Of a stretch of DNA of 21,145 bases, positions 8,264 through 17,819 are shown in pieces. The number at the start of each line of letters is the position of its first letter. The stretch's first letter is position 1. This stretch comes from Chara braunii (lineage: Eukaryota > Streptophyta > Charophyceae > Charales > Characeae): contig BFEA01000073.1 of the NCBI GenBank assembly GCA_003427395.1, forward strand, positions 2,976,677 to 2,997,821. Reading direction: 5' to 3'. Made by a program: the position numbers and the translations under genes. Below the pieces are notes generated by a model that worked only from the letters and a program-made list of their open reading frames with translations, did no database searches and was not told the origin of the DNA.

Positions 8264-8332
8264 GCGAGTGACGCAGTAAAGGATAGGAAAACCTAAGAAA
8301 AATAAAGGCGGAAAAGACTCAAAATCCGAAAA

Positions 8333-8392
8333 ATTTCGACAGCGCTTCGCCTCCCCCCCGTTGGGATGGGGTTCGGGAGGTCGTCCCTATAA
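8333..8392. repeat. GC-rich structured block, copy 1
   Basis: TTTCGACAGC is followed by a C run, GTTGGGATGGGG, TTCGGGAGG and TCCCT. The same order of elements recurs at 9095, 9293 and 9463. Arms CCCC/GGGG and GGGA/TCCC can form two small adjacent hairpins. It lies just upstream of the minus-strand ORF. Confidence 0.65.
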
Positions 8393-8494
8393 TAAGTGTT
8401 GCCTACCTAAGTCCTAGAGAGACCATACAGTGACCCAGGTAACAAGAACGCGGAATTCCGAACTCAGATTGGGCTTATAAACTTTATATTCGAG

Positions 8495-8532
8495 TTCCCT
8501 CAAATACAAGGCGTGTGCTCAATTTGAGGGAA
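8495..8532. repeat. 10-bp perfect inverted repeat
   Basis: TTCCCTCAAA (8495-8504) and TTTGAGGGAA (8523-8532) enclose an 18-base loop. The surrounding stretch 8393-9090 has no gene and becomes AT-rich. It also holds an imperfect palindrome (AGGTCA, AT-rich loop, TGACCT) at 9021-9044. Confidence 0.6.
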
Positions 8533-9094
8533 TTCGGCCAACTACTCCCTCGAGCATGCGCCCAACCAATGGACTCAACCCCCTAGGCAAAAATCAAAAA
8601 TAAAAGGCGTGCGTACTTGCTTTTGGAATTTCCAAGCCATATTCTTATTTATAGGGAATATTTATTGTTTTAATTAATAAAAAATACTTAGAAGAAGAAA
8701 GAAACCTCTACCTCATGTTCAGTGCAAACGACGATTAGACACAAACCCTAGCGAGCGCGAGGCAAGTAGCTTCCTCTTTTTAACCCCCTTTTTCGATTTA
8801 TTTCCAAATTTTATCAAATAATTGTAAAAATTTAATTTTAATTAGGAACATTTTTGTGCCTTGTTCCAGGCCTTTGGATACGAACCAACGGACTCACCCA
8901 AACCCAGATTTTCCTTGTTGGCCCCTCCTTCGTCCTTCAACGAATTTCCTTGTTTTTTTAATTATTAATTTAAAAAAAAATAATTTGAATAAATTATTTT
9001 TCTTACTACCTATGTGTTAGAGGTCAATATATATATACTGACCTAATTTTGCGATTTTTAGGGACGGAGGATAACTCCCAGGATTTTATAAAAA

Positions 9095-9518
9095 TTTTGG
9101 CAGCATTTCGCCTGCCCCTGTTGGAATGGGGTTCGGGCTAAAAGCCCTAAAACAGCGCTGCAGGAAGAGGAAAAACAAATAGACTACTAAAAAAAACGAA
9201 AAATGAATTTTTACTCAATTTTTAGATATTTTTTTATAATTTTAGTTAATTAATTAGCAAAAATTCAATTTTAAAAGAAATATTTTCGGAGAATTTCGAC
9301 AGCAATTTCCCTCCACCCGTTGGGATGGGTTCCAGGAAAAAGTCCCTCAAACAATCAAAATAAGTAGGATCAAAAAAGAATAATTATAGGTAATTTTAAA
9401 CATTTAATTCCTTTTTTTATTAATTTACATAGCAAAATTCAAATTAAAAGAAATTCAAGAAATTTTCGACAGCCCTCATCGTCCCCCCATGGAGATGGGA
9501 TTCGGGAGGTTATCCCTT
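9095..9518. repeat. Tandem units of the GC-rich structured block, copies 2-4
   Basis: Blocks at 9095-9148, 9293-9349 and 9463-9518 recur every 170-200 bp. AT-rich spacers also resemble each other (TTAATTAGCAAAAATTCAA and TTTACATAGCAAAATTCAA). Each block has CAGC, a C run, a TGG/TGGGAT core, GGG and CCCT. The second small hairpin changes sequence while keeping pairing: GGGCT/AGCCC in copy 2, GGGA/TCCC in copies 1 and 4. No coding frame crosses the array. It could be the non-coding part of a retroelement. Confidence 0.65.
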
Positions 9519-9618
9519 GATTAAAAGAAGCAAAAATAAAGGAACTCAAGTTTAGAGAACTCAAATTTTTATTACCCTTTTAGATATTTATTTTGATTTT
9601 TATTTATTTAATTTAGCA

Positions 9619-9784
9619 TTAAACCACCACTACCTTTCCCATATGTCGGCCGCGGGCATCTAGTAACCTACTCCTGAAAAATAGCCGCCACGCCGCTGTC
9701 GATATTTTTCATCGGCGGCGCGTGGCGACCGAATATGAATTTGAGGCCCGCGGCCCCATATATGAAAAAATAGTGGTGGTTTAA
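9619..9784. mobile_element. Foldback (MITE-like) element, 166 bp
   Basis: A perfect 14-bp terminal inverted repeat, TTAAACCACCACTA at 9619-9632 with its complement at 9771-9784, encloses GC-rich arms that also pair. The arms contain GGCCGCGGGC (9648-9657) with GCCCGCGGCC near 9746-9755, and an inner imperfect palindrome around GTCGATATTTTTCATCGG. The whole element could fold into one long hairpin and lacks an ORF. It interrupts an AT-rich spacer that continues differently in sister units. The outermost TTAA is self-complementary, so it could be the target duplication of a piggyBac-like insertion, or a TA target. I cannot assign a superfamily. Confidence 0.65.
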
Positions 9785-9903
9785 AAAAAAAAATAATCAT
9801 TACTTTACATTTTCAGCTGGTATACTCGCACAAAATTCCAGCAACAATCCGGAAAAGTTTAGTTATAACTCTATTCAATTAACCCGACACTCCTAAATTA
9901 GCA

Positions 9904-9950
9904 TTAGGGTTTTACCCTAATTAGGGTTTCCTCTAATTAGGGTTTTGGGT
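9904..9950. repeat. Cluster of telo-box-like motifs
   Basis: TTAGGGTTT appears three times in 47 bp with one inverted ACCCTAA, forming the hairpin TTAGGGT-TTT-ACCCTAA at 9904-9920. These match the plant-type telomere unit TTTAGGG, but the units are interspersed, not tandem, so this is not a telomere. From 9951 to 10500 I see only A/T homopolymers and low-complexity DNA. Confidence 0.55.
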
Positions 9951-10532
9951 TTTGCAAGCAACCGCATGCGCACCGCACCCCCCCCGATTATCCCGGAGAA
10001 ATTTTGTTGAGATCTCGCAAGATTAACGCAAAAAGTTATCGAATCACTTTTTTTTTTTACTTTTTTTTTTTTTTTAATTTACACGAAATTACAAAGAAAA
10101 CTCAATTTCCCTTGTAATTTATTTTATTTTTCGAGTCCGTCGGAGTCTGCCACTTTTCCAAACGAGGTTCGTTTTTCACGACCAAGGTCTCAAAATGTCG
10201 GGAAAAATAAACGGAACAACTTTGTTCCAAGCGGTTATTTCCAGATTCCGCTCCGATTTTCCGTAATTAATAAAAAATCAAAACGGGAAATTTCAAAATA
10301 ATATTTAGAAAAAAAAAATGATTATCTCAAAACCTAGCCATCAGATTTTTGCAAAATCGGTATCAAATCGTCCGCCTTGACGCAGGGACGAACTTTTATC
10401 TTGGGGCTGCTCGCACGAAAACGAGCGGATCGGAAGATATTTCAAAAAAAACTAAATCCAAAACTTATGAAAAATGAAAATTAATCAAAAAAATCAATCA
10501 ATCGAGTTAATTAGCACTTGGCTAATCAACCT

Positions 10533-10577
10533 GTGCACCCCCGTTTCATAGGGGAAGGCCGAGGCCTTGGGGGTGCA
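10533..10577. repeat. Nested hairpin
   Basis: TGCACCCCC (10534-10542) pairs perfectly with GGGGGTGCA (10569-10577). Inside it AAGGCC and GGCCTT form a second perfect 6-bp inverted repeat. A TTAGC/GCTAA hairpin lies just upstream, and CGCCC/GGGCG follows near 10730-10748. The strand-biased GC-rich setting might be a retroelement untranslated part. Confidence 0.6.
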
Positions 10578-10749
10578 GTTCCGTCCCCGGCAACGGCGAC
10601 AAGGTTGTGAGGAAACCCGGGGAGGGGCGTCTGTCGTTCGTTGAAGCCCAGCGCCACGGCGCCTGTCACTCGTCGCGCCCGCTTCCGAGGTCCTCAGCGA
10701 CTGGCAAGGTGATAGGGTACCTGTCACACCGCCCTTCTTTGATGGGCGA

Positions 10750-12860
10750 AAAACCCGGTTCTGATAACTCGTAAATGGTGAAAAACCCGCGTCAGGGCAA
10801 GCTACACACGGTTGGTCAGCAGCCCCGAGATCAAACTGAAATTGTATGTGTGCAGTCTTTTATAAGCTTATAGCTTTACAACCAGTACTCAGTAACGGGA
10901 GAAAGTGGTTTTCTCGAAATAAGCCGTTTCGGGGCACCGACTGCGCGAGAGCGACTGCAACAGCAGTCGACCCTTGTTTTGAGGTTACTCGTACTTCGCT
11001 GATCGACCTTAGTATGACTGTTGCGGACTTGGAAACATGACATTACCCCCAAGCCTTCACTCGGGTTGCCTGGCTTGCTTGATTAGATCGAATCTTGTTT
11101 TAGGATAAGGAAAATTTAACGAGACACTTCAGTGAATGACGATAATCCCACAGCTGAATTAGAGTTGGCTTAAACTCGGAAAACGTTTTCCCATTTCAGA
11201 CTAGCACGCATGCTCTTCTCGTTTTATCCCGCTCACAAAACACATTTCTCATTTGAATGCTCTACGGCTAGAACTCGGCTCGGGACCAGGTGCAACTAAT
11301 AATAAGAAGCAATTCACTAGACTGAACTTAGAATGAACCAATGATCAATAGAATTGTTTATGGCAACCCTTGTGAATTTTCTTCCCTCCTTTTTTTCTGT
11401 CAAACAATCGCTTCGTCACATGCTTTAATAACCAGATTCGCAGAGGGTGCTCTCCCCTACACAGCACGAATCCAAGTTTTATCCTGGCGCCCGAGCTTCG
11501 AGAGTCCTCTAAGCTCGGGGGCGCGGGGCCAACGCGCACGGATTTCGTTTGTCCTGTTTCCAGATCAGCTCAACACTAGTTCGTAGTCGCCCCTGATTGG
11601 TCGACCTAAGCAAGGGGAACCCGGGGGAAAAAAAAAATAATAATAAATCTGACGATCCCAGGCTCCCCAGTGGCTGATAGGTTCACTAGTCAATACAAGG
11701 CATCGTTTCACGGGTAAGATGGTAAGAGTGAATGAGAAGCAAGACCAAACAGCCCCCCCCCTCCTTCTGCTCACTTTTCTTCTCCTGACTACCTCTGATC
11801 CCCCTTCTTTTTTTTTTTCTTCTTCCTCAGTTTTCACCCCACGCTTCTCTCCTTGCCTCACGGCTCTCTGGGTATCGGCTTCCCCCACCATTGCAACGCA
11901 GAAAGCATCGTGCTTACCCTGACTGTCGACACGAGAATCGAAAGCTATCAATAATTGAGGTAATATTAATATTTAAAAATAGCTGGTGATGCGGAACAAG
12001 TTTCGTGTGGGACGAGAGCGAAGTACTTGTAGCTCTTGGTCTCAATACCTCTGCAATTCTTCCTCTGAAGATACGGTGGAGCATGGTCGACTGGAAAAGA
12101 GAACCGTTAACGACTTCAACCTGCGAAGATGTGCTTTGCCTTAGTCCCCTAGTACGGCTGCCTATCCCTTTTCAACCGTGTCAATGATCACAAGTCGTCG
12201 CAGTACTCTGGTCTCACCACTGTTTCTGATCGTTCTCTCTTGAGAGGGAAGCTATCCATACTCACAATTCCCAACCCTGTATCGAGGCTGATTCCTTTCT
12301 ACGATCTTCTCAATCAGAGTTCCCTATTCCCCGATTAACTCCCCCAATCGCACATCCCCCGCGCGATTATTGAACTTTCATGGAGGTACTCATCAACAAC
12401 CCAGTCATGCAATCACGGTCTGGACTATGACCACTGCTACCGTCACCTCACTCCCTGTGAGTTCATTTTAGCGGGGACTTTGTCGCGCGCGCCGTATTTG
12501 CAGACTAAGAGAGTCTTCTGAACTTCCCTCAGCTTCCCTCCCGTGGCCAAACCTCCGGTTCCCCGCTTAACCCCGTGCCTATGAATACGAACGATGTCTA
12601 GTGCGCAGAGCGATTCTGATTGACACCCTTCCGCTACCTTTTTTTCGGGCATTTTCGAGTCAGCCAAGCAGCGGATCGCGCACGCTTTTCCTCTTTACTC
12701 GGCCAACTCTTCCCCCGAAACCGCTTGAACATTCCCCAGAGCGCTCCCCTGGAACGAACCTCGGTATGAGCTGAGTACGTCTGGCACTTCTGTCTCCCCT
12801 GGTTCAGTTCCCCCCTCTCTCTCCTGGTCACCGCTCAATCCCCCTCATCCAGATCGTGCT
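10750..12860. other. No gene recognised
   Basis: Open frames are at most about 130 codons, pyrimidine-rich or their complements, and carry no recognisable motif. The sequence is CT-biased with several C or T runs (11753-11762, 11809-11818). The only distinct structure is the hairpin at 11487-11525. Confidence 0.5.
11487..11525. repeat. Strong GC-rich hairpin
   Basis: CCCGAGCTT (about 11490-11498) pairs perfectly with AAGCTCGGG (11511-11519). The stem extends outward as GCG/CGC across extra G's, and an inner AGA/TCT closes a GTCC loop. TGGCGCCCGA at its left edge resembles a lysine-tRNA primer-binding site for about ten bases, but I found no flanking LTR. Confidence 0.6.
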
Positions 12861-12894
12861 GGTTGCCTGTTCATCCGCCTTCTGAATGTCATAC

Positions 12895-13180
12895 TGCAGC
12901 TCACCTTCAGTGCAAACCAGGTACACCTGGCGCGCTGACTGAGTCCTCCGTAAGCACCCCGGTAACCCATAACCTGATCAATGTTTTGAAGCGGTGCGAG
13001 CGCCTGTTTCACTCTTCTCAGTGTACTCGCCATCCTCTTCCCCCTGAATCGTCACCACGCGTGGGCTGTGTATGCCTAGCACACTGTCCGATTTCCCCTT
13101 CTCTGCTCACCCCCCTGTACTGGGCCTCCCGATCTGACTCAAGTGTAGGCCGGGTACGCCTGGCTCACTCCTCCAAAAAA
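12895..13180. repeat. Degenerate repeats with a GGTAC.CCTGGC core
   Basis: Segments around 12905-12950 and 13135-13175 share CTCA..TTCAGTG, GGTACACCTGG or GGTACGCCTGG, then C.CT and TCCTCC. A third, weaker copy lies near 13058-13090. A plus-strand frame (12863-13369) covers them, but its residues look like translated repeat, so I do not call it a gene. Confidence 0.35.
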
Positions 13181-13450
13181 AAACGTCCCCACCGTCTCGC
13201 TGGCCCGGACTTTATTCACCGAGCGTCTCACAGTGGTCCTTTGTTGCAGCGAGCTTGCCCTCAAGCCCGTCGACCTTGTGTAAGTGCAGCGATAGAAAAA
13301 GGCTCAAAAACACGCCTGGAGGGCCTGCGCAAATGGGCTGGTTTCGTCGCCCAGATCAGCGAGGCCTAGGCAGGAAATCTTGGGGTGGCCATAACATAAA
13401 AAACAAGCACCGTGCTCAGGGTTATCACCGCCGATCCGATTACCGTACCG

Positions 13451-13713
13451 GTCCAATACAAAATATAATACCATACCGCAGATGAACAATGCCGATACCT
13501 CGGACAGATGACCGCACCGTACCAATCCCAAACCTCGAAAAGAATAAGAATAGGCCGCAGCATACCATGACGGTGCCAAACCTGTACCGAACCAGTACTG
13601 TGTCAGTCATAAATGTACCAAACTGCAAAAAAATTGGCCCAGTACCAAACCAGTAACCGAGCCTGTCCAATACAAAGTATATTACCATATCGCAGATGAC
13701 CCACGCCGATACC
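13451..13713. repeat. Dispersed duplication of a 49-bp segment
   Basis: Positions 13451-13499 and 13665-13713 match at about 43 of 49 bases by eye (start GTCCAATACAAA, end GCCGATACC), 214 bp apart. The DNA between is rich in ACC.TACC-type simple motifs. No gene is supported here. From 13790 to 14150 the sequence is AT-rich without features. Confidence 0.6.
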
Positions 13714-14525
13714 AAGTAGAACCTGTTACCATACCGTACCAACCATGTCAACGCGACCCAACATCGGTCCAGCTCACTCAATAACACTCGTTCATCGCGG
13801 TGGTAGTAATCAGGTCAATCGGGAAAGCCAAGGGAACTCCAACGGATCAGCGAACAGAAGGTAAATAAACGATTTTTGGAAAATTTTCTATCAGGAATGA
13901 ATCCCGTCAAAAAATAATCAAACAATAAATAATCATATGTTTTTGTTTCTTTTATTATTTATTTTCTTTTACTCATTTTTAGTGTCAATGAAAAATGAGG
14001 ACAATCTCGTCAAGAGTAAATTTTGAAGAAATTTGGTTAGTTAACAAATTTTTATTTGTTTCCTTCCCTTTTATTATTTTTAATTTTTTTTTTAAGTTTT
14101 AATTTTGTAGTTAGAATAAATAAAAAATAAGGGATTATTCCCTCGCGAATTGCTTTAGTGCGAAAGGGGCGCGCCGAGGCCTACTACCATCTCTCCGTAT
14201 TGCGGTCGGCCGGTTAGGGAGCAGCCTCGGAGCGAACGAAAGCAATGGGGGTTAGTCGCGGCAGGCGAGGCCGTCCATCGTGTTAATTTCAAGGGTTAGT
14301 TTTAATAATTGACGGGGGGAAATTTTAGGGATCCCTCCCCGACCCCTAATTTTTTCCGACGACTTCGATGAAAGTGCCGGATGTTTCTCCCATAGGCACT
14401 TATCCCAAGGCGCAATACGTTGTATTTCGGGTGGCCGACAGGTCTCCGGTCACCCGACACCGTGTCGTAAGGGACTTTTCGAGCAAAGCTTCTCGAACAT
14501 CCCTCAAAGGTACTTTGGCGCGTTG

Positions 14526-14545
14526 TCGGGACCGGTGGGTCCCGA
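14526..14545. repeat. Perfect 8-bp hairpin with GGTG loop
   Basis: TCGGGACC and GGTCCCGA flank GGTG. The TGTCGGGACC start resembles the units at 15099 onwards, so this may be the first outlier of that family. The stretch 14150-15090 otherwise has no supported gene. It includes a GCCGAGGC/GCCTCGG pair near 14172 and 14226, and ACGGCC/GGCCGT near 14853. Confidence 0.6.
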
Positions 14546-15098
14546 ATAACATCCCGTCACTCAACAGCCTGTATATTGCCCAATTATGCACGACAGAAAA
14601 ATCCGGAGTAAGGAGGCAAGAGAGAGAACAGACAGGGGACTAGGCCGCAAGAGGGAGTGATGCCCTGGGTTGAGAACCGCAGGGGGAAAGAACCGGCGAC
14701 GACAAGTGAGTGAGCGCGAGGACATGGGCGCATTCAACATAGCATGAGGTCAGGGAGGGCCGATGAAATTCAGCATAACTAAGGCCAAGAGGCCGTCAAC
14801 TTGCAAAATGCGGCGCGACAGACGACAAGAGAATAGGGCAGCCGGAAGGTGGACGGCCCCGGCGGCCGTAGGATGCTAGAAAACGAAGGCGAACGTGAGA
14901 GTCGCCCAAGGCAATAAGCGGGAACCTCGGATTGGAGGCCCCGCGACCAGACAAACCGGCGCGTGCGAGGCTCGAGAAAGACGAGGGAAAGGGGTCGCCA
15001 TGGTGCGGTAGACGCCCAAAGAACGCGGGACACCTTGGGGAAAGGCACCCGGGGCCACATGGGACTAAGTAAAAATAATGGTATCCGGGACAAAATAT

Positions 15099-15237
15099 GT
15101 CGGGGACCACCGACGGGAACAAGTGTCGGGGACCGCCGACGGGACAAGGTGTCGGGAACCACCGGCGCGACCACCGGCAGGACAAGTACCGGCGGGACCA
15201 CTAGCAGATAAGTGTCGGGGACTAGCGTGGGACAAAT
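15099..15237. repeat. 26-bp tandem repeats with mini-hairpins
   Basis: Units starting GTCGGG occur at 15099, 15125 and 15151 (exact 26-bp steps) and again at 15213, with degenerate sequence between. The consensus is GTCGGGGACC, then CCGACGGGACAAG. GTCGG and CCGAC within each unit form a small hairpin. A related, stronger form (GTCGGCGG with CCGCCGAC) lies at 16647-16664. Long minus-strand frames here are by-products of the repeat. Confidence 0.7.
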
Positions 15238-15310
15238 GGTGGGGACATGAGAATGCCTCGACAAAGGACTATGAAGCGGCGTAAGTGAAAATAATTAAAG
15301 CGAGAAGCAC

Positions 15311-15332
15311 CGTCAAGATCAAGATCTTGACG
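15311..15332. repeat. GAGG-family hairpin H1
   Basis: CGTCAAGAT (15311-15319) and ATCTTGACG (15324-15332) pair perfectly around CAAG. The sequence downstream (GAGAATATTCGCACC) resembles that after H2 and H3. Confidence 0.6.
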
Positions 15333-15595
15333 ACCGAGAATATTCGCACCATTAGTGCAAGCATTAGTGAGAGCAAGTGGGGAGGTCAAAAGAAAAAGAA
15401 AAAGTAAAGAAAAATGTAGAGGATGGCATGGGAGCAATCCGCAAAATCTTGGATTGGCTTCCTACAAGAAAATGAAGTCTAAAGAGACTCCATATGGAAA
15501 ATAGGCCTCCGGGAGAAAATCGGAGTATGGGGCCCCACCGTTTGAAAGAAATAGAGACAGACGGAGACTCTCGTAGGCATGAGAAGACCACAGTT

Positions 15596-15619
15596 GCAGT
15601 CCACGAAATAACGGACTGC
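15596..15619. repeat. CAGTCC-type hairpin, copy 1
   Basis: GCAGTCC and GGACTGC pair perfectly around a 10-base loop. Copies with the same loop type (GAG.ATAA) lie at 16191-16216 and 16353-16378, with a decayed one near 16967. Confidence 0.65.
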
Positions 15620-15835
15620 CCCTTGAGCATAGGAAGGGTCAAAACTAAGAGGAAGAGCATAGAAAAGGACCTTAACGGCTAGTTGACACTTGGCATGTAA
15701 ATAAAGAAAGAAAAAAAAAACGAAAAGGGAGGGAGAGTTACACAAAAGGAGTGAGAGGGAGTGAGTGAGTTGGTCGTCAGTAGGGACTGCCACAAGTAGG
15801 AACTGGCAGATCCGTACTGTCCACAAATGAAGGGG

Positions 15836-15881
<46 letters not shown>
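15836..15881. repeat. A46 homopolymer
   Basis: An uninterrupted run of 46 A's followed by GAAAGAAAG. It could be the tail of a retroposed copy or simple expansion. It closes the first half of a duplicated segment whose second half has no comparable run. Confidence 0.9.
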
Positions 15882-15883
<2 letters not shown>

Positions 15884-16030
15884 AAGAAAGACAAAAGGGC
15901 ACTACTAACAAAAAACAGTCACTTGGAGAGATGCGTCCGTGACCAGATACATCCTGGAATGTGGCGGTTACAAAGGATCTTGATTTTCTTTTAATTTTGC
16001 AGAGAAAATCAAAAAAAAGCAAGGACCCAT

Positions 16031-16380
16031 GCAACTGAAGTACAACGGATTACATAGGGGAGGAGAAACACATGTTTTCGATGCGTCCGGAACCAATATT
16101 GAGCCGGGATACACTTGGATGATGGTCGTTTCTTTTTCTTTCAATAAAGGGCTAGTTGTGGGGCATTGAGGATAGGGAATTAACCCCTATTGCAGTCCGA
16201 GTTATAATGGATTGCATGGGGAAGGAGGAAGAAATGTGTTTGGTGCATCCGGAGCCAATATTGAGATCGGATGCACTTGAAAATTGAGCGCTTCATTTTT
16301 TTTCAGTTGGAGGCAAGTTGTGGGGCTTTGAGACTAGAAAAATGAGCATCATTGCAGTCCGAGAAATAACGGACTACATG
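16031..16380. repeat. Tandem units of about 160 bp carrying two hairpins
   Basis: Two units and a partial third repeat the same order: a CAGTCC-type hairpin (degraded near 16031; 16191-16216; 16353-16378), then CATGGGG, then a second hairpin over CCAATATTGAG (16082-16112 imperfect; 16243-16276 perfect). In the latter GTGCATCCG pairs with CGGATGCAC. The units share TAGTTGTGGGGC.TTGAG before the next copy. No coding frame is maintained. Confidence 0.65.
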
Positions 16381-16473
16381 GGGATGCATAGGCCAAGAAA
16401 AAATGAGCCGTGGCATGCCAAAAAAAACTAAAAAACAGCGTCGTGAGCATAGGGGAGTGTGACGGTAAATAGT

Positions 16474-16499
16474 GGTCGCGAGATGAGGATCTCGCGACC
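16474..16499. repeat. GAGG-family hairpin H2
   Basis: GGTCGCGAGAT and ATCTCGCGACC form a perfect 11-bp stem closed by GAGG. It is followed by a GAAATAATCGGCACG sequence resembling that after H1. Confidence 0.75.
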
Positions 16500-16769
16500 G
16501 GAAATAATCGGCACGTTTGAGACACATGGGGAGGATAAATTGGGATTTATGGGAATAGCAAGGTGCCAAATAAAAATGGAACGTCAACTGGGGCGATGCA
16601 AGAGACTAAAAGTGCCGAAATAAAAATTGTCGAAAAACGGCACTTTGTCGGCGGCACCGCCGACGGGACAAGAAAGGGGAACTAGTACGAAGGAAAGTGG
16701 CGGGGACTTGAGATGTCCCAAGGGGACCATGAGCCAACACAATAAATAATCGCATAAAGCAAATGGCAT

Positions 16770-16792
16770 CGTCGAGATTGAGGATCTAGACG
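16770..16792. repeat. GAGG-family hairpin H3
   Basis: CGTCGAGAT and ATCTAGACG pair at 8 of 9 positions around TGAGG. It is the positional counterpart of H1 in the duplication. Confidence 0.6.
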
Positions 16793-17006
16793 GTGGAAAA
16801 TGTTAGCACCACTAGTGCAAGGGGACAAGTGGGAAATAAAAATAGAGCCTCAAGGGGCTCAACATAGGAAAAAGGTTGTCCAAAGAAAATCAGAGCAAAA
16901 GGGGCTTAAAATTAGGACTAATGGAGGCAAAATGGAGCCCCCTAGGAGCATGGGGGTGCCATTATTGTAATCCGAGATATAACGACCAACTGCTGAATCT
17001 GAATCT

Positions 17007-17030
17007 GGTCGTGGATGAGGATCCATGACC
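17007..17030. repeat. GAGG-family hairpin H4
   Basis: GGTCGTGGAT and ATCCATGACC form a 10-bp stem (one G-T pair) closed by GAGG, the same loop as H2 with a different stem. Confidence 0.7.
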
Positions 17031-17584
17031 TAGAAAAAGACGCAACAGCTAATTGACACTTATCACATTAAAAATAAAAGAAAAAGAAAAGAAAATTGGA
17101 GAAAATGGAGCGTGAATGAGACAAAAGGGGAGAAAAAAGTGGAGGAGAACGTGTCGGTCTATTGGGACCTGCACAGTAGGGACTGGCAGGTCCCAACTGT
17201 GACCCCATCCCCCCTAGATTGAGGGAGGGCAATCCATATTGCAGAGGTACGGCCCTTATGGTCATATCTACACAAAATATGAATTAAAAAGTAAAAAATA
17301 AGAGAAAATGCAAAGAGGAGATAACATTTTTTTTTGTGGACCATGGATCAGAGATCATATCTCATGGTGGAGAGGAAGTATCCGTTTTTTGTAGGCCAGC
17401 TCAAAATGGCCAGCTCCGGAATGAGGTGGCAGCCCAAAATGGAAAGAAACAAAAGAGGGAAAGAGACAAAAATGTGCATTTGGCCCAAAAAAATAGCCAG
17501 ATGCACCAAAAGTTGAAAAATTGAACTCAGGGGCCAAAATTTGAATCAAGGGCTACTTGGGGGTAGCTCAGAATATTGTTGGCC

Positions 17585-17748
17585 TTGGATCTCAGCCAGA
17601 TCCAAAGCTGAAACTGCACCGAGGCATGAGAAAATACCTCGGCCTACCAAAAATAGGGTAGAAACTGAAAAAATCGAGAAAAAAGTCCACTAGGTCTTTT
17701 TCTCTCAAGTAAGGCTGCCCCTTGGGCATTAGGACCTAAGGGGGCAGC
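17585..17748. repeat. Three hairpins in 160 bp
   Basis: TTGGATCT/AGATCCAA (17585-17605, loop CAGCC) and CCGAGG/CCTCGG (near 17620-17643) are perfect. GCTGCCCCTT and AAGGGGGCAGC (about 17714-17748) pair with one bulge. They precede the isolated ORF at 17820. Confidence 0.6.
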
Positions 17749-17819
17749 ATTTTGGAAATGAAAAAGAGGCTGAAGGAGGACAGGAGGCAATCCGAGTTGA
17801 TACCAGTCACTGGGACTGC

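Larger units (their letters stand above)
16645..17215. repeat. Second half of a large diverged duplication (first half about 15123-15835)
   Basis: In order, this stretch repeats the GTCGG..CCGACGGGACAAG unit, hairpin H3 with GCACCACTAGTGCAAG, the CAGC/CGGCTA.TTGACACTT segment, and a GGACTGGCAG-type segment. They match positions near 15123, 15311-15361, 15675 and 15785-15820. Offsets fall from about 1520 to 1380 bp, so indels are frequent. No coding frame is shared; it looks like a non-coding element present twice. Confidence 0.6.

Noticed and set aside
9628-9775. CACTA-type transposon ends inside the foldback element
   Set aside because: The inverted repeat extends seven or more bases beyond CACTA/TAGTG, and no 3-bp target duplication fits there.
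10721-10790. LTR-like TGTCACACC start and a reversed, partial TATCAGA primer-site match
   Set aside because: The two point in opposite directions and no second LTR copy is present in the window.
11565-11951. Minus-strand frame of 128 codons with a Lys/Glu run
   Set aside because: The charged run is the complement of a pyrimidine tract, and the rest shows no motif.
12863-13369. Plus-strand frame of 168 codons
   Set aside because: It contains recurring degenerate DNA repeats, has no recognisable domain, and its composition follows the CT-rich background.
14779-15264. Minus-strand frame of 161 codons
   Set aside because: It is Pro/Arg/Ser-rich, with two other long overlapping minus-strand frames open through the same 26-bp repeats; a by-product of composition.
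17560-17610. tRNA A-box-like GGTAGCTCAG
   Set aside because: No B box at the expected distance, and the following bases form an unrelated hairpin.
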